Positions 11,459-23,372 of a stretch of 64,000 nucleotides of DNA are shown in pieces; the first letter of the stretch is position 1, and each line of letters starts with the position of its first letter. The translations under genes and the position numbers were made by a program. This DNA is from Welwitschia mirabilis (Eukaryota; Gnetophyta; Gnetopsida; Welwitschiales). The stretch spans positions 5,895,158 through 5,959,157 of the forward strand of contig JBOZIK010000001.1 in NCBI GenBank assembly GCA_051453625.1. Direction: 5' to 3'. The notes under the pieces were generated by a model. The model ran no database searches. It saw only the letters and a list, made by a program, of their open reading frames with translations, and was not told the origin of the DNA.

Positions 11459-11635
11459 AAGACCTTTTAAGGAATACCTTTTAAGGCATTTGTCATAAAA
11501 CCACCTTAAAAGGTCTTTTAAAGTGCTTCTCAAAAAAACTTCTTAAAAGCCAGGCGAAGCTTTTTAAGGTGTTTTTTAAAGAAACGTTTTAAAAGCTTTA
11601 AGGCCTTTTAAAGCCTATATTTCTAGTAGTATTAC
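11459..11635. repeat. Cluster of CCTTTTAAGG-type palindromes
   Basis: The block contains about ten versions of CCTTTTAAGG or AAGCTTTTTAAGG in both orientations. One 14-bp pair is a perfect inverted repeat: AAGACCTTTTAAGG at 11459-11472 against CCTTAAAAGGTCTT at 11504-11517. It ends where element copy C begins. It could form hairpins as DNA or RNA, or be a remnant of a small inverted-repeat transposon. Confidence 0.6.
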
Positions 11636-11639
11636 AAAG

Positions 11640-12566
11640 CCTTCAATCCCAAATAATATCCTTAATGTCTCCCATGTTCAATATCAAGCTTGGAATGAAA
11701 TATATGTTTCAACTTCTTTATATCATGAGTTTGATAAGAAATTGTTTTTCCATAAGTTATATGAATCTTTTATCTCTGATGGGGACAATATATCATGTGG
11801 TCATGCTAGTCGGAAAAAGCCTTATTTTCTTATTGAAAATTCATATCTTGAGTTAAATGATAGAAATATTTTTAAACATTCTATAAGAGCCCTCTAATCC
11901 TTCTTGGTTACTTTTTTTGAGTACCTCCTTACATGCATTTTACAATGATACTCATGATTTATAATGTTTTAATAAGAGATTATTTGTCAATGACATTTAT
12001 TACTTCTTTATCTCTTATTTGAATTCTTAAATTTGTACTATTAAACTTTTATCATTTTGTTCTCTCTTCCTCCAATTGATTTCACTCAAAAATCATTGTA
12101 TACCTTTTATGTTTTATCAATTGGTGAATATTTGGTTTGGTCCTTATTTTTCTGAGAAAATGCAATATTCTAAGACCATAGCCTTAGGAATAAATTTTTC
12201 CTTTTTTCTTTTCAATAAAAATATTGAATAGATTTTAAGATGAATAAAATTTGTTTTTAGTTTGCTTTGGTAATTTTGTTTTGCTCTTATGTTTTTATGA
12301 TTTTGGCTTTGGTTTTTATTTTAAGCAATAAATTAATCTCTAGATGGTTAGGTCCTTACCTTATTGAGAAAGTACATTATAATGGCTCTGATGATATTTC
12401 TGACTTAACCACTAAAGACATTCAGAAATTTAATAGATATAGGTTGAAAATATATAAGCAATATTATGATATAAACATGATAGAAGCACTGGCTTTAGAG
12501 GTTCCCCTTACTGAGAAGAGCTTCTTCCTACCATTGTCTGAATTTTCTCTTAGCTTATTTCTTTAG
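11640..12566 (+). pseudogene. Element copy C: unknown coding-like segment fused to an integrase C-terminal tail
   Basis: This is the best-preserved integrase tail of the group. The open frame 12267-12566 reads SNKLISRWLGPYLIEKVHYN, DLTTKDIQKFNRYRLKIYKQ and MIEALALEVPL, matching the end of Athila/Tat-type integrase (family pattern: R-S-R-W-x-G-P-F-x-V, then F-K-V-N-G-x-R-L-K-x-Y). Upstream, 11655-11880 carries the unknown segment in a frame with few stops: QYQAWNEIYVSTSLYHEFDK, KLFFHKLYESFISDGD, then SRKKPYFLIENSYLELNDR. The integrase core that should precede the tail is absent. The copy starts abruptly next to the palindrome cluster. It is non-functional. Confidence 0.7.
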
Positions 12567-14132
12567 AGGTCTTTATGATATTGCTTGATCATCTTTCAAA
12601 TATGACTTATGTATTGATTTTATTTTTATAACTAGTCTTTAACTTGGGTATTTTCCAGTGGTAAAATTAAATAATACAATCTTAATACATTCACACATCT
12701 ATAAACTTTGTCTTGAAAGAAGATGTTTTATTTCTTATGTTCTTCTCAATAATGAAAGTTCTTAGATTGTTGAAGGGTGTTCTTCTTTTTTGTCTTTTAT
12801 CTTATTACTTTGCCTTTTATCGTTTTGAATGTTTAATCATATGAAATATTTTTTTATGCCAAAAAAAAAAGGGACATAAGACCATGATGTATTATATTTG
12901 AGATAGCTCAAAAACATAGTCACCATAATGTCCTACCGCAAGTACATTGGGGTAAATTTTCCCAAGAGGGGCCTTTAGCAATGTAATATGGTAGCTGTGG
13001 GAACTCCACTAGGAGGTTACTTGGCCATGCTTCATGGGTCCTTACTTCTCTGACTATGGTTGCACTCCCCTTATCATGAATAGTGAAATAATAAAAACTT
13101 TGAGGCTACCAGATCAGTGGTATTCCTAGTATCATCAGAGGCATTCCTTATTTTCTAGACTCTTAGTCTTTCCACATAATCATGTCATTTCTAAGGATTC
13201 AGGTGTTTGTTTTGATATGTAAGTAGATGAGTTTATTTTTAAACAACTCCTTGATCTTATTACTTATTGTTTAAAGCATTTGATTTTTTAGCAACTTCAT
13301 AACCACTGCCTTATCGAATAGAATTTTACATATTAATACATTTTGTCGTGCATTTTTAAATCAAGTAATGTTATAATTTCTTCCATAGGAGTCTACGAGG
13401 TTAAGATTTAGGTTAGGTATGTTATCTTCTTTATGTTACTTTATGTCCATTCTTTCTATTTTCTTTTGTTGTTCCGTTAGTTATTTCAAATTCATATCAT
13501 TTTAGGACCTTAACATATAATGGTTTTCTTGCCTAATTTTAAAGAAAGAATTGATTTATTGATTAGATGAGTTTCTTTGCAAATTTTATGTTATTCATAT
13601 TTAAATTTTCATTATAATTTTTACAAAGGCACATTTGTTGGGCACTCATGAATCTACTTCATCCTAATTAGCACATTTTCATTGTTTACACCTTCCATGT
13701 TTGTTAGAATCTTCCCCACATTTCTATTTTTTAAATCTTACATTTCTCCACTCAGCTTGCACCTAATTTCTTAACTGTCAAAATTTAACAACACCCATTG
13801 TCCATCTTCTTATCCGAACATATTGATTTCCATTCTTTACTTCTTTAGCCAATACAGGACATATTATTTTTCCTGAGGAAGGGAAAATATTATTTTTAGG
13901 ACTTATTTTTATAATTTTTTGAGTTGTTTTAGAGCTTTTTCGAGAATATTTTTTTGTAATTTTTACTTCATACACATGGTGTGTTACATGTTATTTTGCT
14001 ATGTGATATGTTTGAGATTATTTATAAGCCTATTTTATAAATTTCAAATTGATTTTTTTAAGATAATTTATCTTATAATTATAGTTGTTTACCTGGTTTT
14101 TATTAGAAACTAACAAAGTCTAAGTGAGAGGC
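12567..14132 (+). other. 3' non-coding region of copy C, ending in a polypurine tract
   Basis: Aligns by eye along its length with 1011-2635. Shared landmarks are TATGGTAGCTGTGGGAAC near 12988 and TGCTTCATGGGTCCTTAC near 13028. It ends with GTCTAAGTGAGAGGC (14118-14132), the family's polypurine tract. No reading frame is convincing. Confidence 0.65.
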
Positions 14133-15143
14133 TATGATGCACTACCAAATTGTATGTAATTGATGGGGTGTTATGAGCTATTTTATAAGACATTTATACA
14201 ATTTTAGATGAAAATCTAAGGATTTTGAAGAGTTAATGAATGATCACTAAAATACATAATTCTTGATATATTTAAAGGCATTTTAAGCACTTTCTAATAC
14301 TTATTGCTTTGGAAGAAGATTAGTAATGCTAGAGTTATATTATCCTGAGTTGGGAAGCTAAGGAGGATTGTCATCCCTAATATTATCCCCATGATAGACA
14401 GGATGATAACCCTAGACATGCCAAAATAGAATTCTAACTAGACTAGAGGTGGGACTAATGGAAGCCTTTTCTAAGGTTATTATTCTCCATGTCATCCCTA
14501 TGACATGAAGGACGATAAACCATAACATATGAACTATTATCACCTTTGTTTTCCCCATTATATAGTTAGGATGATACCTAAAATGGCTAGTTGACTTTCA
14601 TCCATTTTATGTATTTCTTTCTTGGATTGAAATGTGTTTTTCAATGTATTTTGGGTGACAGTTTTCCCTTCTAAGTTGTATAAATAAAACCCCCTTTCAA
14701 CTCTCCTATCCATCTTCATTTGCATCAAACATTCTCATGATAGAAGATTGAAGGGCTGAAGATCCATCTCAAGAGTTGCAAAAAGATTTTTCCTTGGTGA
14801 AGGACTATGTATACTCTATTAGGCTTGGTTGATTTGTAATCTAGACAATGGTTCTACTTTAATATAAAACTCTATTTAATTAGTGCATTTTAGTTCTATT
14901 ATATTTTCATTATGGTTTATATTGATCTTCATCTAGCAATAGTCTTATTGACAATATAGGTATTAAGGACAGCCTTTATCAAGGTTGGAGAAAGTAGTTT
15001 TATATTTATTTTTCATCTAGGTTTAGTTGCACTTACATCGCATTGCATCTTTAATATTTTGCATTATTCCTAAGTTTTAGTTATCATATTTTCTAAAAAT
15101 TAATTCTCATTCTTCTCTTCTAAGTCTTCTATGGGTTATAACA
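14133..15143 (+). repeat. LTR of the Athila/Tat-like family, copy C (about 1.0 kb)
   Basis: It begins directly after the polypurine tract, ends with TTATAACA at 15143, and is followed by TTTGATTACTCCC, a decayed primer-binding site. It aligns with LTR A over most of its length with some deletions. U3 contains three imperfect palindromes (14373-14415, 14485-14520, 14550-14580) of the type TCATCC...GGATGA. R and U5 contain the shared AACATTCTCATGATAGAAGA and AAGGACAGCCTTTATCAAGG blocks. Confidence 0.75.
14679..14686 (+). promoter_or_regulatory. TATA box of LTR C
   Basis: TATAAATA lies about 545 bp into the LTR, followed by a C-run (AACCCCC), and aligns with TATGAATA at 3181 in LTR A. The position at the end of U3 is what an LTR promoter needs. 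The transcript would start roughly 25-35 bases downstream. Confidence 0.5.
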
Positions 15144-15203
15144 TTTGATTACTCCCATTAAATAGGATTTGAGTAAGATAAGAAGTTGCAAAAATATGCA
15201 CAA

Positions 15204-17068
15204 CAATAGAGAGAGGTGCCTCTGTGTTTGCTCTCAGGATCTTCTTAGTCTGTTTGTCTTACTTTTTTAGCTTTGCCATCATTCTTGGAAATTTCCTCAT
15301 ATCTATTCTACTTACCAGCTAGACTGTGGTAGATGTCTCGTCTACCTTTTTATAAGCCTCTAAAGCCTTATCTTAGAGAAAGATTATCATCTCTAAAATC
15401 TTTTGCATCTTTTCTTCAAACATTTCATTATTTTCTCTTATGCTGATTAAATATAGAATTGCTTTCTCTAATATATCCTTTATTGCTTTCAATAGTGACT
15501 CATCCCCACTAACTTCAACACTCCTGAAGTTTTAGGATAAGGTTATTCTTAAACCCTTAGAGGCTACTTCTAACTTCGATTTAGTAATGTCATTATTTTC
15601 AACTCCCTCCTTAACAACTATGTAGAAAGACATCTCTACACTACTACTTTCAACTGAGTGATCACATTCTCCCTCATGCTTTTTATCTTTCTCTTATTAT
15701 AAAAGATTCCCATTTCTCTTATTTAGAGGAAGTAAAGAATCTCAATTCTCTTCTCATGTAGATCAACATCTCAGGATCCATGGTCTCCTCTATCACCATT
15801 AAAGAGTTAAAGAAGAGCTTCTTGAAATACATTTGGAAAGTCCATAATGAAGAAATCATTTTTGCCAAATGAAAAATAAGAAATGCCTCACTCTGGTTCA
15901 ATATCTATAGATGATGGATACCTCCACTTATGCCCTTCTTGCATTACTCATTAAATTTTTCTAAGTTAGTCTTTTTCCGTTTCCCAGTGCATACGACAGG
16001 GAACTTATTCAAAGATAAAATAGTAGAAATGCTTAAATGAGTAAAGATGATGTGGACATGCAAAGTCTTATGAAGATCATGAAATAGTAAGTCAAAGATA
16101 GCTACTACAGCTATAACTCCAATGGCCATATTACCTTTAAGAAACTCATCTCTTTGCACTTCAAAAATTTTAATTCTTATTCATCCTTGTATGTGATATA
16201 CCTTTTTTTCTTTTTCTATTGGTTCTTCCATTCTTTCTTCTTTTTTTCATATGGTATTATTTGTCTATTCTTTGGTTAGTATTAAATGAAAAATGCATTT
16301 TGCATCATCTTATTTTGTGTCTATCAAGCATGACCAAAGAATGTCTTAAGAAAGTATGCATAGGTAATGAAGGATTGTCAATTCCTCTAAAAATAACATC
16401 ATCCCTTTCTAATTCCATAACTATCCATTTTGTTAATGAATTACTAGGCCTTAATCCTTTGGATTAATTCGAGATCCATGAAGGCATGCTTACCTCTACC
16501 ATTATTGTTATGTAGCATAAAATATTATGATGTAAATGATGTTTCTTTTCAATTTATTAGGTATTGCAATTGCTACCACCTAATTAGTAGTATAGCTCCT
16601 TGAAATGATAAATTGTTAATAAATCGTTGGAGGATAAAGGGAAGCTTAAATTCTCTTGCATGAATCATCGAAATGAAAAAAATACATTACGGTAATCATG
16701 ATGGCTCAGTCTCACTTGCATGAAATCATTCAAAATAATATTTCTTTCTTAATTAAAAATATGAATAAGATAAGAGCATATTAGACATGATGTTTCTTTT
16801 TATTGTATATTTCTAGAAACTAAGGTGATGATTAAAGAACTTAAACTTCTATGTTCTAAATCTTTGAAAAGGAATAAAAAGCTACATTACAATTATTTAT
16901 AAATTAACATTAAATTCTAATATAAAAAATTCTATTTATTTTATTTTTTAAGTTTATTTAGAAATCACTATTTTAATATTTAAGTAAATGTGACAGTTAA
17001 TTAAATAAAACTATTTTACATATAATTAACCATTAAGATTTAGAAGTATGAAAATTTGGAGTGCTACA
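15204..17068 (-). repeat. Truncated 3' LTR of a long-LTR gypsy element
   Basis: Read on the minus strand the LTR starts at 17068 with TGTAGCACTCCAAATTTTC, a form of the TGTAACACCCC start common in plant Ty3/gypsy (Tekay/Del-like chromovirus) LTRs. It is preceded by a polypurine tract. The 1.86 kb align with 19829-21658 almost throughout, for instance CTCAGGATCTTCTTAGTC at 15234 and 19855. The alignment stops at 15204, where the leader of Athila-like copy C begins, so the LTR was probably cut there. No coding capacity is seen; ORFs at 15719-16159 and 16219-16467 fall inside it and have no recognisable domain. Confidence 0.65.
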
Positions 17069-17181
17069 TTCTCTTCTCCTTAAGAAGTTTTCTTCCTCAG
17101 AAACTACTTAATCCATGTCATACTCTAGCAACAATTACTAAATTGATTAAGCATTGGATCCAAGCCTTAGCTCTCATATCA
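17069..17181 (-). other. Residual interior of the long-LTR gypsy element: polypurine tract and primer-binding site
   Basis: On the minus strand, TTCTGAGGAAGAAAACTTCT and the purine run AAGGAGAAGAGAA (17069-17082) match the end of pol plus polypurine tract of plant gypsy elements (family pattern: E-x-E-D-E-I then AAGGGGGGGAG). Only about 100 bases away, 17170-17181 reads TGATATGAGAGC on the minus strand, matching the initiator-Met tRNA primer site TGGTATCAGAGC at 10 of 12 positions. Gag and pol are entirely missing between them, so the element is an interior deletion or a recombinant. Confidence 0.55.
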
Positions 17182-20100
17182 AAATATCATGATATAGTTT
17201 TTTTGGGTTGGACCTAAAAGCATAATGTTTTTTATTTATTAAATAAATTATGAGATAGCACATTAATTTACATAACAATGTTAAACATTGCAGTGGAATA
17301 ATTTAGGTTATGATTGAGAGACTTACCTCTCAGTTACCCATAAAACTCACATCATGTGAACTATGTAATGATAGCTCACCTAACTAATATCATAACCAAT
17401 CTCTAGGTTAATTAAAAATCTTGATTAGAAAAAAAATAATAAGTGTGTAGGTTCTAGTTGAGTTGTTGATTATACCAACATCTAAGGAACCACACCTATG
17501 TAATCCTCCTCTAGAGTTTTAGATCACATGTAGTTTTATCTTGGACCTCATTCTAATCTTCACCAAAATGCATAAGCATAAGATAGATCAAAGTGATCTA
17601 TATTATTGGCATGTGATAGTCCTAGGCATGAAAGAATGTAAGGATTAATGTAAGAACTCAATATTTAGACCAACATCAATAAATATCAGACACAAACATA
17701 TATACATATGCCTAGTATCTATATGTAAAAGTATAGAAGATAGCTAGTCTAGAAATATCAAGATTATAACCTCCAATTCTATTAAAGAATTCTAATGCAT
17801 GAATGATTATAATACACATGTATAATAATATAAATCAGATATATGGGTACCTAAATATACATGTACATAGTGAATCCCCTAGTTAGTTGACCTAAATATC
17901 CATTAGTAATCCTCCATCACTAAGTATAAGAGACCCCCTCTATCTCATTGTAATGCATTGGTTGGAGTTAATGGAAGGGAATATATCATAATAGAATGTT
18001 TTAGTAGTAAACACATGAAGAAATACGATTGAGGCACATACATACATATACAAACACATAGATGCCATTTCAACAAGGTGCCTCTTAGCTACTCTTTTTA
18101 TAACATAACATAATAAATCTAATAATACATAAATGTAAAATGCCAAAGAGAATAGCCCATATGCCATTGATTAAGTATCTATTCTTAATAAACTTAAGTT
18201 ATTAGAAGTAAAAGGATGAAGGTTGGTAATTAAATGCCTAATTACTCCAATGAACATTATAGAATGATCACTATTATTATATCATATTATGCATAAGATA
18301 ACAAGTAACTACTTGGAACATTTAATTCATATGTATGACCATGTAAGAAATTATGTTTAATAGTACATACCTAGAAAGTGTTAAGAATACTAAAAACAAT
18401 TGTAATCATTGAGGAATGTACTAAACTTACATCATTATATACTATACTATGCATACATAATTACATGAAATCATAAATACAACATACACAATCAAGTTTG
18501 TATAATATATCATACATTTAACTCTTAAATAAAAGATGTTTAAGTAAGAAAATGTGAATATTGTGGTGGTATAACTAGTGGTTACTCTTCCTTCATTTAA
18601 AAGGTCATGATAGTTGTAATCTAAAGGGAAAGTTACAAAGATTAAAATGTTGAGTTTTGAAATATCTGTTGCCCTCCATTACATTTTAAGATATGTCTAC
18701 CCTTTACAATACAATTTGCAATACTATACACATGAGATGACATAATATAAGGTAATATAATATTATGCACAAATATAATATACAAATTATAGTTTAATAA
18801 AATATAATATAATACATAATACAATAATATAATTTAATATATTATAATATACAGTATATAATATAATAGAATTATACACGTATAATATAATATAATATAA
18901 TATAATATAATATAATATAATATAATATAATATAATATAATATAATATAATATANNNNNNNNNNNNNNNNNNNNNNNNNNNNNNNNNNNNNNNNNNNNNN
19001 NNNNNNNNNNNNNNNNNNNNNNNNNATGATCTAATATAACATATCATAATATAATATACTATTATATAATTTTCTATAATATAACATAATGTAATATGAT
19101 ATTATATTATAACATAACATAAGATAATATAAAATAATATAGTATATATGTAATATTTCTTAAATATATTATAAAACATTTTTTTTTAAAGTGATTCCAT
19201 GGGATGAATACTCTAAGAAAACATATCATAGTTTGCGTATATATATAAAATAATAATATAAATATGTGATGTAGGATCACATCTAAACATGGTAATATTA
19301 TAAAGCCTAATTGATCTAATAATAATAATAATAATATTGTTCTAATTTCATCATCTTTGCATTTATATAACTTTCAATCTGTAAAGTACTTAAACACTCA
19401 AGAAATATAATTCTTATCCTTAAATAATAATTAAATAACAATTTATTTCTATGTCTAAAGTCATATTTTAATTATATTTAAATAAATAAATTTAAGTTAA
19501 AAATCATGAAACTTGATAACTAAGAAGACATAGCATAACATAACCATTTTAATGTATGTTTATGTTTCTTATAATAAAATTTAACAATGGAAAAATAAGC
19601 ATAAACATGCCTAACAAGTCAATACTATACTTTTTCAATGTCGCATAATAAGAAATGTTTGTGTTTATTCATTTATAATTGTAGAATCATAAAATTCTAA
19701 AATGGATAATGGTTTAATAAATTATTAACTATGGAAGAAAATTGAGAAATCAATTGCAATAATGTATCATGCTTTTAGAAATAATAACAGTAACCTAAAA
19801 TCATGATCATCATATAGCCATTCAATAGAGATAGGTTTCTTTGTATTTGCCCTCAGGATCTTCTTAGTCAGTTTGACTTTCTTCTTAAACATTACCATTG
19901 CTCTTTGAGATTTCCTCACATCTACCATGCTTGCAATCTAGTCTATGGAAGACATCTCGTCATCCTTCTTACAGGCCTCTAAATCCTTTTCTTGGAGTAA
20001 GATGATCATCTCTAAAATATTTTGTATCTTTTCTTCAAAACTTATGCTATTTTCTTTTATGCTACTCAAATCTAGCATTGCTTTTCCTAATAGATCCTTT

Positions 20101-21658
20101 ATTTTTTTCAACGGTGACCAATCCCTACTAACTTTGCCACTACTAAAGTTTTATGCAAAGGTTATTCTTAAACCATTAGAAGATCCTTTTAAATTTAATT
20201 TAGCACTATAACTGTTTTTAACTCCCTTGTTAACAATTGTGTAGGAAGACATCTCTGCACTGCTGCTTTCAATCAAGTAATCATATTCCTTATTGTACTT
20301 TTTATCCTTCTCTTCTTACAAAGGATTCCCATTGATCTTATCCTAAGAGAGCAAATAATTTAAATTCTCTTCTCATTTAGAACAACATCTTAGAAAACAT
20401 AATCTCCTCCATTACCATTTAAGAGTTAAAGAAGAGCTTCTTGGAATACATTTGGAAAGAACGTGATGTAAAATCCATTTTTGCCAAAATGAAAAATAAG
20501 AAATGAATCCCTTTAGCTCAATATCCATAGATGATGGAGACCTTCAATTATTCCCTTCTTGCTTTTCTCATTTCCTTTCTCTGAGTTAGCCTTTTTCCAT
20601 TTCCTAGTGCTCATGACAGGGAACTTCTTCTAAGATGGAGCAATAGAGATGTTGAAAGGAGTAAAGATGGCATGGGCATGTAGAACCTCATAAATATCAT
20701 GGAATAGTGAGTCAAAGATAGCTACGGTAGCTATGACTCCAATGGCCATATCACCCTGAAGAATTACATTGCTTTGCATTTCATAAATTTTAATTCTTAT
20801 TCATTCTTCTATGCAATACACATTTTTTTTTAATTACTTCTCCTGTTATTTCTTCCTTCCTTGTCATGACATAATTTTATCTATCCTTTAGTTAATGTTA
20901 AATGTAAAACATGTTTTATACCATCTTCTTCTTGTCTTCTAAGCATGACCAAAGAATGTCTCAGGAAAATATGCATAGGCGATGAATGATTTTCACTTCC
21001 TCCAAAAATAACACCATCCCTTTCTAATTCCATAAATCTCCATTTTGTTAAAGAGTTATTGGCCCTTGATCCTTTGAGTAAATTTTTGATTCATAAAGGT
21101 GTTCTTACCTCTATAATCCTTATTGTGGAGCATAAAATATTGTGAGGAAAATGATGTTTCTTTCTAATATATTAAATATTGAAATTGCTACCAACTTTTT
21201 AGAAGTAAATCATTGGAGGAGAAAGAGGATCTTAAATTTTCTTGTGTGAATCATGGAAATGCATAAAACCCATTACAGTAACCATGGTGGCTCAAACTTG
21301 CTTGAATGAAATCTTTCAAAATAATATTTATTTCTTAATGAAAATATGAATAATATAAAGAGCACTTTAGAAATGATGTTTCTTGTCATTGTATATTTCT
21401 AGAAACTAAAGTGATGATTAATCAACTCAAACTTCTATGCTCTAAATGTTTAAAAAGAAATGAAAAGAAATATTACAATTATCTTTAGAGAAACATTAAA
21501 TTCTAATATAAAAAGATATTTTTATTTTATTTTTTTAAAAATTTCATTTAGAAATTACTATTTTAATAATTAAGTAAATGTTATCCTTAATTAAATAAAA
21601 CTATTTTAAATATAATTAACCATTGAGATTCAAAAGTATTAAATTTTGGGGTGTTACA
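17182..21658 (-). repeat. Candidate 5' LTR, up to about 4.5 kb, of the long-LTR gypsy element
   Basis: On the minus strand it starts at 21658 with TGTAACACCCCAAAATTT. The first 1.83 kb (to 19829) match the 3' LTR at 15204-17068. If the primer site at 17170-17181 belongs to this LTR, the LTR continues to 17182 through non-coding AT-rich sequence that includes the TATAA microsatellite and a gap. The alternative is that 17182-19828 is a separate insertion. No reading frame is convincing; the ORF at 19945-20211 lies in the aligned part and corresponds to nothing known. Confidence 0.45.
18885..19025. repeat. (TATAA)n microsatellite running into a gap
   Basis: About 14 perfect TATAA units end at 18954 and are followed by 71 N (18955-19025). 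Imperfect TATAA/TAATA tracts continue on both sides (about 18790-19160). Reading frames here are low-complexity artefacts. The odd gap length suggests an estimated, polymorphic array. Confidence 0.85.
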
Positions 21659-21699
21659 TTAACTAAGGTTTAACTTAGAGTTAATTTGTAGATAAGGGG

Positions 21700-22800
21700 A
21701 AGGGAAAAGAAAAATATATCACTTCTTACTAAGAACCTTTACCCTTTTCCTAATCTTTGAATACTTAGAAGAACATTTGCACATATACAAAGAGCCTTTA
21801 CATTTTCCCCAACATCTTAAAAATGTGAATATCAAAAAATAAAAGTTAAAGGTCTTATAATTTTTAAGAAATTAAGATTAATATGCTTATTTTAGAAATG
21901 ATTAAAAAGATTCCCTCATATTCAAAGTTTATTAAGAACATGTGCATAATGAAGAGATGCATAAACATAAAGAATGAAGCATTTTTAGCCCAATAAATGA
22001 GTGCAATTATCCAAAATTGAGTTATGCCTAAGCATAAATATTTAGACTATTTAAGAATAGCTATTACAATTAGAGATACAAACATTAAGCAAGCCTTATT
22101 AGATTTCAGAGTAAATGTCAACATCCTACTACATTACATGTATAAGGAACTTGGCTTAATGACCTTAAATGCATCAAAATTTAATTATAATTGACTAACA
22201 ATTCTATGAATTCATCATTAGGAATAGTTAAAGATGTAATAATCTAAGTTGATAACTATGAATTCCTGATATACTTCATAGTTTTAGAAATAGATACAAC
22301 AAAATGCAATCTAGTCTTAAGCATTTTAGGAGGACCTTTCCTTGAAACATATAACACCCTGATTAATTGTAGGAATGGTTAAATGATTTGACTTTAAACT
22401 TGAATATTTTAATACAATGAAATTACTAGATGATCCTACAGAGGTTAATCAGGTTAATGAAATTTATGACTCTAGATGTTCTCCTTGTGAGCCAAATATT
22501 TTCTATTATATGCCATCCCCAAGTTTTAATCTAGTAGTTACAATTCTTTTGAGGCTCTTACAATAAGTCATCCTATGAAAACTCAAGTTTTGCATATGGA
22601 TGATTTTCTCACAAATACCTCATATCATTATCATCATTTCACCATTGTTTTAAGCCTTTGTACACACCCAATCCATTTCCAAACCATCTCATTAAGCCCA
22701 AAAACCATCCACTTGACCATTCACTTATGAATTTCTAAGACTAATAGACCTTCCTTAATGACTCTTAAATAAAAATCAATTGTAATAAATCTCATCATCA
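21700..22800 (+). pseudogene. Gag end and aspartic protease of a Tat/Retand-like Ty3/gypsy element
   Basis: Text matching the gag-protease junction of plant Tat/Athila-group gypsy elements can be followed through frameshifts: MLILEMIKKIPSYSKFIKNM (about 21880), AFLAQ-MSAIIQN (about 21980), then IAITIRDTNIKQALLDFRVN and VNILLHYMYKELGLM (22054-22160), and VDNYEFLIYFIVLEID with LSILGGPFLETYNTLINCRN (22240-22375). The family active site is L-L-D-L-G-A-S-V-N; here it is LLDFRVNVN, so the catalytic Asp-Leu-Gly is broken. After 22400, acidic DDPTEVNQVNEIYDSRCSP fits the linker before reverse transcriptase, which then decays. The left side is cut exactly where the long-LTR element starts (21658). Confidence 0.8.
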
Positions 22801-23333
22801 CTTAAGTAATAGTTTTTAATTAAGTTCATTTATGGATTTTTAAGGAAGATTTAAGCTTATTTCAAGTGTAATCATTAGAAGAAACATTTACTCAAGGTCT
22901 TCAATTTCAATCAAACTTGCTTGACAATGTGGAATTTACCTTTATATATGTTTCTTAAATATAAAGCTTTTCATAAGAACAAGATTTATCTTAACTAGGT
23001 TAATGAGCCAATGAACCCTTTAATGTGCATAAAAAATAAATGTAAGACGATTAAAAAAATTAATATATTTCTTCTTAATACATATAATATTAATTACTTA
23101 ATTGGATTTAGTTAACTACATCAAGGCTAAGAATAATCTCTAATAATGTAGCTATAAAGATCTATTTTATAACATAAAATTGCATTGGGGTTGTAGACAC
23201 TTACTAGCAATATAGCACTAACTCCTTGATACATCAACATGCTAAGTTCTATTAGAGGAAATTTCATAATAACTAGATGCTCAATGTGATTCAAAATCTT
23301 AAACTAAGGACATATATGCTTATCAGAACCCCC
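22801..23333. other. Probable decayed continuation of the plus-strand gypsy pol
   Basis: The plus strand holds only short fragments between stops. Nothing is certain enough to name, though its position after protease would be the start of reverse transcriptase. Confidence 0.3.
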
Positions 23334-23372
23334 AAAAAAAAAAAAAAAAAAAAAAAGAGAGAGAGAGAGAGA
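23334..23372 (+). repeat. Poly-A run followed by (GA)8
   Basis: Twenty-three A (23334-23356) pass directly into eight GA units (23357-23372). It could be a simple repeat or the old tail of a poly-A retroposon; no LINE or SINE body is recognised upstream. Confidence 0.8.

Noticed and set aside
15719-16467. ORFs inside the long LTR
   Set aside because: The aligned copy at 20340-21080 does not keep the same frames, so they are chance openings.
18787-19047. Minus-strand frame of Tyr-Ile-Leu repeats
   Set aside because: It is the translation of a TATAA microsatellite plus N.
23334-23372. Poly-A taken as the tail of a LINE or processed gene
   Set aside because: No endonuclease, reverse transcriptase or gene-like body upstream and no flanking duplication seen.
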